33,294 nucleotides of DNA from CAYZFD01 sp964477735 (GCA_964477735.1 CAYZFD010000015.1:1-33294); one strand, 5' to 3'; positions 1 through 7,648 are shown, counted from the first letter of the stretch. Program-made: numbers and translations. The notes: generated by a model from the sequence alone, not told the origin.

Positions 1-35
1 ATAATGAACACATTACAAAGCTAAAAACATAAAAA

Positions 36-89
36 ATATATAAAAGAAATAAACGTAACAGTGCGTTTATATACAATTTGCCTACAATA
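36..89 (+). repeat. attC-like element S1 (right part clear)
   Basis: The sequence shows an 8-bp perfect inner stem (TATATAAA at 37-44 against TTTATATA at 66-73). The element is related to the one at 2861-2915: 36-55 matches 2861-2880 in 19 of 20 positions, and GCCTACAATA (80-89) matches GCCTGCAATA (2906-2915) in 9 of 10. The outer left arm is not clear and may be degenerate. It lies 17 bp before the MBL gene and would be the upstream boundary of that cassette. Calling it an integron recombination site is inference, since its end (ATTTGCC) departs from the canonical GTTRRRY core. Confidence 0.5.
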
Positions 90-106
90 TTAAAAAATTA
101 ACGTAA

Positions 107-805
107 ATGAATCGAACATTTGAAAAATTAATTTTAGCAATAATTTTTTGTCTAACCACAACAATCGGATTTTCACAATCAAACGAAATTAAAATTGAAT
201 TTATTGGAAACTGTGGATTTCATATGACTGATGGAACTTCTGATTTTTATATCGACTTTCCATATAAGTCTGGAGCTTATGGATATATGGAATTTGACGA
301 ATCAGAATTGGATAGTATTAATGAAAATGCAATTTTTATTTTTATTCATAAACACGCTGACCATTATTCTAAAAAGAACTTAAAAAAAGTGACTAAGCTA
401 AAAGATAAAAAGGTATTTGGCGTTTCCAATATTTCCGAATTAGAAAAATTGAGCGAAAAAATTAAAGATTTTAACATCAAAGCATATAAAACTAAACATA
501 CATTTTTTGGAATTCCATTTAGACATTACTCTTATTTGATAACTTGGCACGGAAAGAAAATCTATATTTCGGGAGACACTACAAATCCAAAAACAATTGG
601 AGGAATGAAAAATATTGATTTGGCTTTTGTTCCATATTGGATTTTAACAAATGCAAAAGAGCAAAGTATCGAAATAGATGCTAAAATGTTTGCTGTTTAT
701 CATTTATATCCTGAACAAATTACAAGTGCAAAAGAAAATTGGGATGAAGTTGAAAATATTAGACCAATGACAGAACAAGGAGAAATAATTACGCTTGAAT
801 TATAA
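107..805 (+). CDS. secreted MBL-fold metallohydrolase (cassette gene)
   Basis: This 232-aa protein has an N-terminal signal peptide (hydrophobic residues about 8-22, likely cut near FSQ-SN), so it is probably periplasmic. The metal-binding HxHxDH motif of the metallo-beta-lactamase superfamily is present as H81-K-H83-A-D85-H86. A GDTT segment follows at 156-159 and a likely further ligand, H199, sits in VYHLYP. The order fits the UlaG/L-ascorbate-lactonase-like or general hydrolase branch rather than true beta-lactamases, and the substrate cannot be told. It starts 17 bp after attC-like element S1 and stops 10 bp before the left arm of S2, as a cassette gene would. It is clearly more A+T-rich than the housekeeping genes from comM onward. 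No convincing promoter or ribosome-binding site is seen. Confidence 0.85.
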   Translation: MNRTFEKLILAIIFCLTTTIGFSQSNEIKIEFIGNCGFHMTDGTSDFYIDFPYKSGAYGYMEFDESELDSINENAIFIFIHKHADHYSKKNLKKVTKLKDKKVFGVSNISELEKLSEKIKDFNIKAYKTKHTFFGIPFRHYSYLITWHGKKIYISGDTTNPKTIGGMKNIDLAFVPYWILTNAKEQSIEIDAKMFAVYHLYPEQITSAKENWDEVENIRPMTEQGEIITLEL

Positions 806-815
806 AAATACTGTA

Positions 816-945
816 GGCAACAAAAAATATAGTGCATTTGACAGATAGTGCTAAAAATGAAAATGATAGTATTTAAGAAACATCGTAATAACTTGAAAAT
901 TTTAGAGTGTTGAATAGCCAAACGCACCATATTCAGAACGTTGTG
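816..945 (+). repeat. attC-like element S2 between the two cassette genes
   Basis: Imperfect inverted repeat of about 130 bp. The inner stem pairs 826-839 (AATATAGTGCATTT) with 920-933 (AAACGCACCATATT) at 12 of 14 positions. An outer stem pairs CAAC (818-821) with GTTG (940-943). The right end reads GTTGTGT at 940-946, close to but not identical with the integron core GTTRRRY. The left arm begins 11 bp after the MBL stop codon and the right end lies 44 bp before the next start codon. Size and position fit an attC site, and the identity is inference. Confidence 0.55.
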
Positions 946-989
946 TGTGACCTAAAAGAAGTTTTAATAATTAGATCAAGAAGAGTAAT

Positions 990-2843
990 ATGAAACAAAT
1001 AATCACATTTTCATTAATCTTAGTTTTTTGCTTTGGCTGTAATCAGAAACAGGAAATAAATATCATTAACTTAGCAGAACATGGTATTTTGCCTAACACA
1101 AATGAAAATGCCACTTCAAAAATTAATGCCCTTATCCAGGGTTTGAAAGATAAACCCACAACTCTGGTTTTTTCTAAAGGCAGATATGATTTTTTCCCGG
1201 ATACAAATTATTTAAAACACTATTTTGAAACAAATACCTACGATATAAATCCCAAAAGGCTGGCAATATTGATTGAAAGGAAAAGAAATATCACCATTGA
1301 TGCTCAGGGATCAGACTTTGTTTATCATGGACATATACAGCCTTTCACAGTTGACAACTCTAGTAATATTAAAATTCAAAATGTAAATATAGATTGGGAT
1401 CAACCGCTTACTGCCGAATCTGAAGTTATTGAATCAGATTCAACACATATTCTTATTAAAATTGACACCAAACAGTTTCCCCATACAGTTCATGACAAAG
1501 GAATAACATTTGCTGCCGATGATTGGGAAGCGGATTGGAGACTTTCGGGAGGCTCATGGTTGATTGAATTCAACAAAGAGCATATTATCCCTGCATTCAC
1601 TGGTGATCATGGAACTGTTAATGGGGATTTGAAAAACGTTAAATACACAAAAGTAAAACCAGGTTTAGTATTAATGGAGGGAAATTTTACGAAAACACCT
1701 GAAGTTGGAAACTATTGGATTATGAGGCACAGTACCCGAGATCATGCTGGCATTTTTTTGTTTCACAGTAAAAATATTGAACTGGAAAATATCAATGTTT
1801 ATCATACATCTGGATTGGGAATTCTGTCACAATACTGCGAAAACATTACGATGCGAAAAGTTAATATGATACCTAATCCAGAAAAAAACAGGTATTTAAG
1901 CGGGCATGATGATGGTTTGCATTTTATGGGCTGCAAAGGAGAAATAATTGTAGACGATTGCGATGCTCAGGGTTTGATGGATGATCCCATCAATGTTCAT
2001 GGCACTTATGCACCTATAATTCAACGGGAAAATGATTCCATTCTAAAATGCAGTTATGCCCATGATATGAGTTTAGGTTTAATTTGGGCAAAACCAGGTG
2101 ATAGCATTGGCTTTGTAGACAAGAAGACTATGCGCACATTGGGATTTGGCATTATTCAGGACTTTTCTCCTATTGATGCCAATAATTTCACGCTAACTTT
2201 TAAGGATAAAATTCCAAATTTTGTTTCAAACAAATTTTCTCTTGAGAATTTAAGCTGTACTCCAAATGTAACAATAACCAATTGTTTTGTTGGTAGTAAT
2301 AGGGCAAGAGGTTATCTAATATCAACACCAGGGGATGTTGTAATAGCAAATAATATCTTTGAAACAAGTGGCTCAGCCATTCTTATTGCCGGAGATGCAA
2401 ACTATTGGTATGAAAGCGGTCCGGTAAAAAACATTACCATTAAAAACAATGAGTTCCGGTCACCTTGCAACTCTTCATCTTATCAATTTTGCAAAGCGGT
2501 TATAAGTATCTATCCAGAAATTCCAGAGGCTGACCCTGCCAGTCCATATCATCAGAATATTAAAATCGAAAATAATAGTTTTAATTCTTCAGATTACCCT
2601 ATACTATATGCCAAATCAGTTGATGGTATAAACTTTATAGACAATACAATTACACGAAGTTATGAGTATAAACCATGGCATTCGCAAAAGCATAATTTCC
2701 TTTTTGATGCTTGTAAAAATGTCGAAATAAGTGGAAATGTATTTGGTAAGGATGTATTAGGAAAAAACATTCTTTTAAAATCAATGTCCTTGCATGAATT
2801 AAAACTGACGAATAATGATTTAACTATTGATGAATATGACTAA
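990..2843 (+). CDS. lipoprotein GH110-type exo-alpha-1,3-galactosidase (cassette gene)
   Basis: A 617-aa lipoprotein with signal sequence and lipobox (FGC, Cys17), so it should be membrane-anchored and extracytoplasmic. The body reads as a right-handed parallel beta-helix with repeated short N- and I-rich strands (NITID, NIKIQNVNI, NIELENINVYH, NITIKNNEF). HDDG (306-309) and GLMDDPINVHG (328-338) match the active-site region of glycoside hydrolase family 110. D308, D331 and D332 have the same spacing as the catalytic aspartates reported for this family (a first Asp, then an Asp pair 23 and 24 residues later). GH110 enzymes remove terminal alpha-1,3-linked galactose with inversion, for example from blood-group-B-like glycans or algal galactans. 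No SusCD pair or other glycosidase is nearby, so this is not a usual polysaccharide utilisation locus. The gene sits between attC-like elements S2 and S3. Confidence 0.8.
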   Translation: MKQIITFSLILVFCFGCNQKQEINIINLAEHGILPNTNENATSKINALIQGLKDKPTTLVFSKGRYDFFPDTNYLKHYFETNTYDINPKRLAILIERKRNITIDAQGSDFVYHGHIQPFTVDNSSNIKIQNVNIDWDQPLTAESEVIESDSTHILIKIDTKQFPHTVHDKGITFAADDWEADWRLSGGSWLIEFNKEHIIPAFTGDHGTVNGDLKNVKYTKVKPGLVLMEGNFTKTPEVGNYWIMRHSTRDHAGIFLFHSKNIELENINVYHTSGLGILSQYCENITMRKVNMIPNPEKNRYLSGHDDGLHFMGCKGEIIVDDCDAQGLMDDPINVHGTYAPIIQRENDSILKCSYAHDMSLGLIWAKPGDSIGFVDKKTMRTLGFGIIQDFSPIDANNFTLTFKDKIPNFVSNKFSLENLSCTPNVTITNCFVGSNRARGYLISTPGDVVIANNIFETSGSAILIAGDANYWYESGPVKNITIKNNEFRSPCNSSSYQFCKAVISIYPEIPEADPASPYHQNIKIENNSFNSSDYPILYAKSVDGINFIDNTITRSYEYKPWHSQKHNFLFDACKNVEISGNVFGKDVLGKNILLKSMSLHELKLTNNDLTIDEYD

Positions 2844-2849
2844 GGGTAA

Positions 2850-2906
2850 CACAACAATGCATATATAAAATAAATAAACGCAATATGCGGATATAAACAT
2901 GTTGTG
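2850..2906 (+). repeat. attC-like element S3 (57 bp)
   Basis: Compact inverted repeat starting 7 bp after the GH110 stop codon. The outer arms CACAACA (2850-2856) and TGTTGTG (2900-2906) pair perfectly. Inner TATAT (2862-2866) pairs with ATATA (2891-2895), with an alternative GCATAT/ATATGC pairing (2859-2864 with 2883-2888). The length is that of a short attC site and the polarity is the same as S1 and S2. The right end reads GTTGTGC. Its 3' half is clearly homologous to S1. Function is inferred. Confidence 0.55.
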
Positions 2907-3100
2907 CCTGCAATAAAAAAGGGCAATTAACCACATATTACCAATCATAAAAAAATACAATTCAAAAAATAAATCAAAGCCTCTGCTAAAAAGGTTTACA
3001 ATACCATGCTCGGTATTTGCAATATTGAAACTTATGAACAATGGACAGCTGAGTTTAACCCAACACCCCGGCTAAACCAAATTAAAACATAAATCGGTTT
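2907..3100. other. A+T-rich intergenic stretch after the cassette array
   Basis: No believable gene was seen. It contains a small hairpin (AATACC 3000-3005 / GGTATT 3012-3017) with no poly-T tract. A minus-strand reading frame across it is a hydrophobic, low-complexity translation that runs over S3 and was rejected. Confidence 0.5.
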
Positions 3101-3104
3101 ATGT
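3087..3104. repeat. perfect 7-bp hairpin before the NTF2-like pseudogene
   Basis: ACATAAA (3087-3093), loop TCGG, TTTATGT (3098-3104). It covers the first possible ATG (3101) of the following reading frame. This is one reason to prefer the ATG at 3122 as the former start. It has no poly-T run, so a terminator role is not supported. Confidence 0.4.
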
Positions 3105-3121
3105 GGAATGCAAATTTAAAA

Positions 3122-3556
3122 ATGAAAAAAATGGATATACAAGTAAAAACAATCGCCCTAACTCCTGGTTTATTTATAATAGCATGCAACCAGCATGAAA
3201 CAAATGGCGCACAAAAATTGGTATTAGAAACCATACGTCAGCTGTCAGAAACAACCGCTCCTGGTGGTGGTGGGGCAGTAGCCTATGCCCGTTTCCTTTC
3301 GGATGATTATAGCCGTTGGACCATTGGAAGTACCAAAACCTACAACAAAGAAGAATGGGTGGATGGTGTTCGAGAGTGGTTTACTGAGGGTTGGCGCGTA
3401 TCGGATAGAAAGTAAGAGCTTGTTGAAATAAACATCTCGGATGGTTTTCCTATTACACGACGCATCGTTTCCGAAACTTATTTGGGTCCAAACAAAGACA
3501 GCTCTACCTCTAAAAGTGCATTGGCAGAGACTTGGAAAAAAACCAATGGTATATAA
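3122..3556 (+). pseudogene. decayed SnoaL/NTF2-like (DUF4440-type) lipoprotein gene
   Basis: The frame from ATG 3122 begins with a lipoprotein-like signal (MKKMDIQVKTIA..., lipobox IIAC). A domain resembling SnoaL/DUF4440 NTF2-fold proteins follows, with recognisable pieces DDYSRWTIGS, EEWVDGVREWF and WRVSDRK. A TAA at 3413-3415 interrupts it. The same frame continues without change of character (ELVEINISDGFPITRR, SETYLGPN, SALAETWKKTNG) to a second TAA at 3554-3556. That stop lies inside the TAATTCA tandem repeat, so the end of the domain also seems lost. One nonsense mutation plus 3' truncation explains the pattern better than two small genes. The domain assignment is by eye and moderate. 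A sequencing error at 3413 would remove the internal stop but not the truncation. Confidence 0.7.
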
Positions 3557-3581
3557 TTCATAATTCATAATTCGTAATTCA
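3554..3581. repeat. tandem heptamer repeat (TAATTCA)x4
   Basis: Four head-to-tail copies of TAATTCA (3554-3560, 3561-3567, 3568-3574 with one G, 3575-3581). The first copy supplies the terminal TAA of the pseudogene. The array lies 28 bp before comM and may mark slippage or deletion. Confidence 0.85.
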
Positions 3582-3609
3582 TATATTTACACATACCAAA
3601 ACCTAACTT

Positions 3610-5145
3610 ATGCTTGCCACCATCAAAGCGGGTGCCGTGCTAGGCATTGAAGCGCTCCCCATTGCCATCGAAGTAAACATCAGTAGAGGTGTAGGGTATC
3701 ACTTGGTTGGACTTCCCGACAACGCAATCAAAGAAAGCAACTATCGCATCGCCGCTGCTCTCGCCAACAACAATTACAAGCTTCCTGGAAAACGCATTAC
3801 TATCAATATGGCGCCAGCAGACATGCGAAAGGAGGGGGCTGCATTCGATTTGCCGTTGGCTATTGGAATTCTGGCTGCTTCAGGACAGTTAGACTCTGAT
3901 GTTTTAGAAGACACCTACATCATGGGAGAGCTGTCTTTAGACGGCGGTCTTAAACCCATTAAGGGCAGTTTGCCTATTGCCATTTTGGCACAAAAAGAGG
4001 GTTGTAAACAGCTGATTTTACCACTTGAAAATGCCGCTGAGGCTGCAGTGGTCGAAGGTCTTCGGGTGTATGGTTTGTCAAGTTTACCAGAAGTAGTGAC
4101 GCTTCTATTGGGGCAATCAGCGTTTGCTCCGACAACAGTTGATGTGAAAAAAATATTCCAAAAAAGTTTAGAAAAACCCACACTCGATTTTTCAGACATC
4201 AAAGGTCAAGAAAGCATCAAAAGGTGTATGGAAATTGCTGCTGCAGGGGGGCACAATATTGTTTTAATTGGCCCACCAGGATCGGGAAAAACTATGCTAG
4301 CCAAAAGACTTCCTGGAATATTGCCCCCTCTAAGGTTGGAAGAGGCGCTTGAAACCACGAAAATACATTCGGTTGTGGGGCGCTCAGAAAAAAGTGGATT
4401 GATTACTGAACGTCCATTTCGTTCGCCCCACCACACAATTTCAGATGTGGCCTTGGTTGGTGGAGGGAGTTATCCACAGCCTGGTGAAATTTCATTGGCC
4501 CACAACGGCGTATTGTTTTTAGATGAATTGCCCGAATTTAAAAGATCAGTTTTGGAAGTGTTGCGTCAACCCCTAGAGGATCGCGATATCACCATTTCTC
4601 GGGCACGCTTCAACATCACCTATCCCGCCTCCTTCATGTTGGTGGCCAGCATGAATCCCAGTCCATCGGGTTATTTTAACGACGGCGAATCACCTGCCTA
4701 TTCTTCTCCACATGAAATGCAACGTTATATGAGCAAAATTTCTGGCCCTTTGCTCGATCGTATTGACATGCACATTGAAGTTACGCCAGTGCCATTTAGT
4801 AAACTTTCAGACAGCAGAAGAGGGGAGAGCAGTGCGGAGATTCGCACGCGTGTTTCCAAAGCACGTGAATTGCAAAATCTTAGGTTTGAAGGCATTCTTG
4901 GAATCCATCACAATGCGCAGATGAGCAGTAAGCAAATTAGTCGTTATTGCCCGTTGGCACCCAGCTCGCTTGCACTTTTAAAATCGGCCATGGAAAGGCT
5001 CAAACTTTCTGCGCGGGCCTATGACCGAATTCTAAAAGTGGCACGTACCATTGCTGATTTAGAAGGTGTTGAAGCTATCCATGATGCTCATATAGCAGAA
5101 GCGATTCAATATAGAAGTTTGGATAGAGAGGGATGGCTGGGATAA
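3610..5145 (+). CDS. comM: YifB-family Mg-chelatase-like AAA+ ATPase (ComM)
   Basis: A 511-aa protein of normal length for the family. It has an N-terminal ChlI-like domain (about 1-180), an AAA+ core with Walker A GPPGSGKT (221-228) and Walker B VLFLDE (301-306), and a C-terminal Mg-chelatase-type domain (about 400-511). In naturally transformable bacteria ComM is a hexameric helicase that promotes branch migration of incoming DNA during chromosomal integration. In most other species its role is untested. The gene is complete and stands alone on the plus strand, converging with the nitroreductase gene. In other phyla comM is a known integration site for genomic islands. Here the gene is intact and the accessory DNA lies upstream of it. 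Confidence 0.93.
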   Translation: MLATIKAGAVLGIEALPIAIEVNISRGVGYHLVGLPDNAIKESNYRIAAALANNNYKLPGKRITINMAPADMRKEGAAFDLPLAIGILAASGQLDSDVLEDTYIMGELSLDGGLKPIKGSLPIAILAQKEGCKQLILPLENAAEAAVVEGLRVYGLSSLPEVVTLLLGQSAFAPTTVDVKKIFQKSLEKPTLDFSDIKGQESIKRCMEIAAAGGHNIVLIGPPGSGKTMLAKRLPGILPPLRLEEALETTKIHSVVGRSEKSGLITERPFRSPHHTISDVALVGGGSYPQPGEISLAHNGVLFLDELPEFKRSVLEVLRQPLEDRDITISRARFNITYPASFMLVASMNPSPSGYFNDGESPAYSSPHEMQRYMSKISGPLLDRIDMHIEVTPVPFSKLSDSRRGESSAEIRTRVSKARELQNLRFEGILGIHHNAQMSSKQISRYCPLAPSSLALLKSAMERLKLSARAYDRILKVARTIADLEGVEAIHDAHIAEAIQYRSLDREGWLG

Positions 5146-5184
5146 GTTAAAGCATGCCTTATAACATTAAATTTAGTTATAATA

Positions 5185-5208
5185 GATAACAAGTCGCGCA
5201 CTGTTATC
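5185..5208. other. inverted repeat between convergent comM and nitroreductase genes
   Basis: GATAACA (5185-5191), 10-nt spacer, TGTTATC (5202-5208). It lies 39 bp after the comM stop and 62 bp beyond the end of the opposing gene. It has no poly-T tail, so it could be a weak bidirectional terminator or a binding site. Confidence 0.35.
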
Positions 5209-5270
5209 ACAATCATTCAGCTTACACAGAAAAAACGGGTGACAGCTTAATGTTTAGGCTTGTCTGAGGT

Positions 5271-5999
5271 CTATCTTTTTATATAAACCTCTTCAAAAGG
5301 GACTCTAAATCTTTCTCCATAAACGCCTTCGGGCTCACGGATACCACAACCAATGACCATGTTGATTTCAGCTGTTCTGGGGAGGTTTAAAGCGCTTTTC
5401 ACTCGCACACTATCAAAACCTTCCATGGGGCAGGTGTCATAGCCAATAGCCGTCATGCTTAACATAAAGTTTTGGGCCGCCAAGGCAGCACTTTTGTGCG
5501 CCACAATGCGCATATCACTCCAACGAGTTTGCCTATACATGGGCCTGAAAATTCCAATGGAAAGCGCCAATAGATACTTAAAAGCTCCAAAAATTCCAAA
5601 AAAATCACTGTACAAACCTGGAACCACTTTTGAATAGTAAGCTAAAGCCATTTTTTTTCTTCTTGCTGTTTGCTCATTTCCGGAAGTCGAAAACTGCTTT
5701 TCAATGAAATTACGGTTGGCTAATGCTCGTTTTTTCCAAAGATCTTTTCTGGTGACAACCACCACCATTTCTTGAGCTGTTTTGGCTGCATTTTGGTGAA
5801 AGCTAGCTGTGGTTATTTCAGATAAAATCGATGTATCAGTGACATGATAAAACTCCCACAATTGCATGTTGCTGCTCGTGGGTGCAAGGTGAGAAAGTTT
5901 GAGGCATTCTTTAACCAATTCGGAGTTTAGGGGCGTTTTTTTAAACACTCTAATCGACCGACGATGTTCTATAGCTTCGGAGACAGTTTTTTCCTTCAT
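5271..5999 (-). CDS. nitroreductase-family flavoprotein
   Basis: A 242-aa protein of the FMN-dependent nitroreductase superfamily. The N-terminal HRRSIRVFKKTPL (12-24) is the classic FMN-phosphate-binding start of the family. APTSSNMQLWEFY and a C-terminal GCGIREPEG loop are also present. Such enzymes use NAD(P)H to reduce nitro groups, quinones or enones, and the natural substrate cannot be read from sequence. The start codon overlaps the stop of the upstream aldehyde dehydrogenase (ATGA at 5996-5999), so the two are very probably translated together. The pairing suggests a shared role in handling reactive aldehydes or electrophiles (inference). Confidence 0.88.
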   Translation of the reverse strand: MKEKTVSEAIEHRRSIRVFKKTPLNSELVKECLKLSHLAPTSSNMQLWEFYHVTDTSILSEITTASFHQNAAKTAQEMVVVVTRKDLWKKRALANRNFIEKQFSTSGNEQTARRKKMALAYYSKVVPGLYSDFFGIFGAFKYLLALSIGIFRPMYRQTRWSDMRIVAHKSAALAAQNFMLSMTAIGYDTCPMEGFDSVRVKSALNLPRTAEINMVIGCGIREPEGVYGERFRVPFEEVYIKR

Positions 6000-7378
6000 T
6001 GAAATAGAGATAAAAAGAATTTTATGAATTTATGTTTATTCTTATAGGGGGCATAACGAAACGGAATATCAATCCATGTAGGTCTATAAATAAAGGGCTT
6101 GTAGTGGGTAAAAGTGTCGAAAGAGGCTTTGCCATGATAGTGACCCATTCCGCTATGTCCTACGCCACCAAATGGAAGTTTAGGATTGGCAAATTGAACA
6201 ATAGTGTCATTAATGGCCCCTCCTCCAAATGAAAAGCCATTCATAAGCTTTTGGGCTAACTTTTTGTTTTCAGAAAAAACATAAAAAGAAAGCGGTTTTT
6301 CATAAGAACGAATGATGTTTTGGGCCGTTTCGATTCGATCAAATTCCACAATAGGAAGAATGGGGCCAAAAATTTCTTCTTGCATCAAAGCAGTGTCAAA
6401 TTGTTCGACTTCAACCAATGTAGGGGCAATATAAAGGTCCTCCTTATTGCTAACCCCACCCCACAATAACCTCTGATTTTCAATGTAGCCCATGAGTCGA
6501 TCAAAATGTTTGGCGTTGATGATGCGCCCATAATCTAAGCTGTTTTGAGGATTTTCAGTGTAGGCATTTTGAATTTCCCTCACTAGGTGTTCTACAAAAG
6601 CGTTTTTAACTTTTTTGTCCACAAGCATATAATCGGGGGCTATACATGTTTGACCACAATTAAAAAACTTTCCCCACACTATTCTACGCGCCGCGACTTT
6701 TAGATTGGCCGTTTTCTCGATTAAACACGGATTTTTACCCCCCAATTCTAGGGTAGTGGGTGTGAGCTGTTCTGCGGCGGCTTTGGCTACAATTTTACCC
6801 ACCTGAACGCCTCCAGTAAAAAATATATAATCCCAACGTTCTTTAAGCAAAACACTTGCAACCTCAGGGCCACCTTGAATAACGGCAACAAAACCTGGAT
6901 CGAAAACCTTTGAAATAATACTTTCAACAATGGCCGAAGTAGCCGGAGACAATTCTGAAGGTTTTAACACAACGGTGTTTCCTGCAGCCACCGCTCCAAT
7001 GACTGGAGCCATGGCCAATTGGAAAGGATAATTCCACGGTGAAATATGCAGGGTTTGCCCATAAGGCTCTGCCAAGATCCAATCTTTAGAAGGAAAGTTT
7101 AAATAGGCAGCAGAAACCCGACGGGGTTTCGCCCAACTTTTTAAATGCTTTAAGGTAAATTGAATATCATTTAAAACAACCATTGTTTCTGAAGCAAGTG
7201 CTTCAACTTCGGGCTTACGCAAATCACTCTGCAGTGCCTGATGTATGTTGGGGGTTTGTTGACGGATTTCAAGCGCCAATTTACGCAACAAACCACTCCG
7301 ATTCGATAGCGACTTAGTGTGTCCCTGAAGAAAATAATTGTGTTGCTGCAAACGAATAGCAGCGATATTGGTTTTCAT
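5996..7378 (-). CDS. aldehyde dehydrogenase (ALDH3-like)
   Basis: A 460-aa NAD(P)-dependent aldehyde dehydrogenase, the short form typical of class-3/fatty-aldehyde dehydrogenases. Catalytic features are in place: N116 in SPWNYPFQLA, E211 in ELGGKNP, and nucleophile C245 in NCGQTC. The C-terminal end is rich in basic and aromatic residues (YRPTWIDIPFRYAPYK), similar to ALDH3 tails. It oxidises aldehydes to acids, and long-chain or lipid-derived aldehydes are plausible substrates. It is the first gene of a two-gene unit with the nitroreductase (4-bp overlap) and is divergent from the ilv operon across 285 bp. Confidence 0.93.
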   Translation of the reverse strand: MKTNIAAIRLQQHNYFLQGHTKSLSNRSGLLRKLALEIRQQTPNIHQALQSDLRKPEVEALASETMVVLNDIQFTLKHLKSWAKPRRVSAAYLNFPSKDWILAEPYGQTLHISPWNYPFQLAMAPVIGAVAAGNTVVLKPSELSPATSAIVESIISKVFDPGFVAVIQGGPEVASVLLKERWDYIFFTGGVQVGKIVAKAAAEQLTPTTLELGGKNPCLIEKTANLKVAARRIVWGKFFNCGQTCIAPDYMLVDKKVKNAFVEHLVREIQNAYTENPQNSLDYGRIINAKHFDRLMGYIENQRLLWGGVSNKEDLYIAPTLVEVEQFDTALMQEEIFGPILPIVEFDRIETAQNIIRSYEKPLSFYVFSENKKLAQKLMNGFSFGGGAINDTIVQFANPKLPFGGVGHSGMGHYHGKASFDTFTHYKPFIYRPTWIDIPFRYAPYKNKHKFIKFFLSLFQ

Positions 7379-7523
7379 TTTTCTTTATAACCTAACGGTT
7401 CAGTGCAATTTTGTGTAAAAATACATATTTAAAGAAACACTTCTAGCCTTATGAGGTATATTTGTTCCCTTTAACGATAAATAAGCATCTTGTTTCAGAT
7501 AATTTTTTAAAAATTCTAGTTCT

Positions 7524-7541
7524 TGGTTATTTCAATAACCA
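7524..7541. promoter_or_regulatory. 18-bp palindrome upstream of the ilv operon
   Basis: TGGTTATT-TC-AATAACCA is a perfect 8+2+8 palindrome, 123 bp before the ilvD start. It lies between the divergent ALDH gene and the ilv operon. It could be a dimer-binding operator, for example for an Lrp-type regulator such as the one at the far end of the operon. No poly-T follows, so it is not a standard terminator. Confidence 0.4.
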
Positions 7542-7640
7542 CAATTTAAAACATTGATCTATAATTGTTTATGATATATATAGAAAGATTGAACTTGACT
7601 TTTTTTTAAAATCCTAAAAGCTTTTACAGATTGTTGATAC

Positions 7641-7648
7641 TATTTTTG
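7641..7648 (+). promoter_or_regulatory. candidate -7 element (TATTTTTG) before ilvD
   Basis: It matches the Bacteroidota TAnnTTTG -7 consensus. It ends 15 bp before the ilvD ATG, which would give a very short leader. No TTG is found at the usual -33 distance, so support is weak. Confidence 0.3.

Noticed and set aside
700..930. Minus-strand 76-codon reading frame over the end of the MBL gene and S2
   Set aside because: It overlaps a well-supported gene and the inverted repeat, and its translation is low-complexity with no family resemblance.
36..2915. CRISPR array or insertion-sequence ends
   Set aside because: The repeated elements are far apart, only partly similar and separated by whole genes. 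No transposase or spacer-like pattern is present.
2820..3041. Minus-strand 73-codon hydrophobic reading frame
   Set aside because: A+T-rich sequence translates to Phe/Ile/Tyr-rich strings. It crosses the S3 repeat and the GH110 3' end and has no plausible start context.
3245..3568. Minus-strand 107-codon frame opposite the NTF2-like pseudogene
   Set aside because: The plus-strand frame shows domain-like sequence on both sides of its stop, while the minus translation resembles nothing.
7457..7464. TATATTTG as an ilv promoter -7 element
   Set aside because: It matches the motif, but no TTG lies 17-23 bp upstream and it would leave a long leader. In A+T-rich DNA such matches are expected by chance.
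7571..7609. Possible leader peptide before ilvD (12 codons, two Ile and two Leu)
   Set aside because: Too few regulatory codons, and no following terminator/antiterminator pair with a poly-T tract could be drawn.
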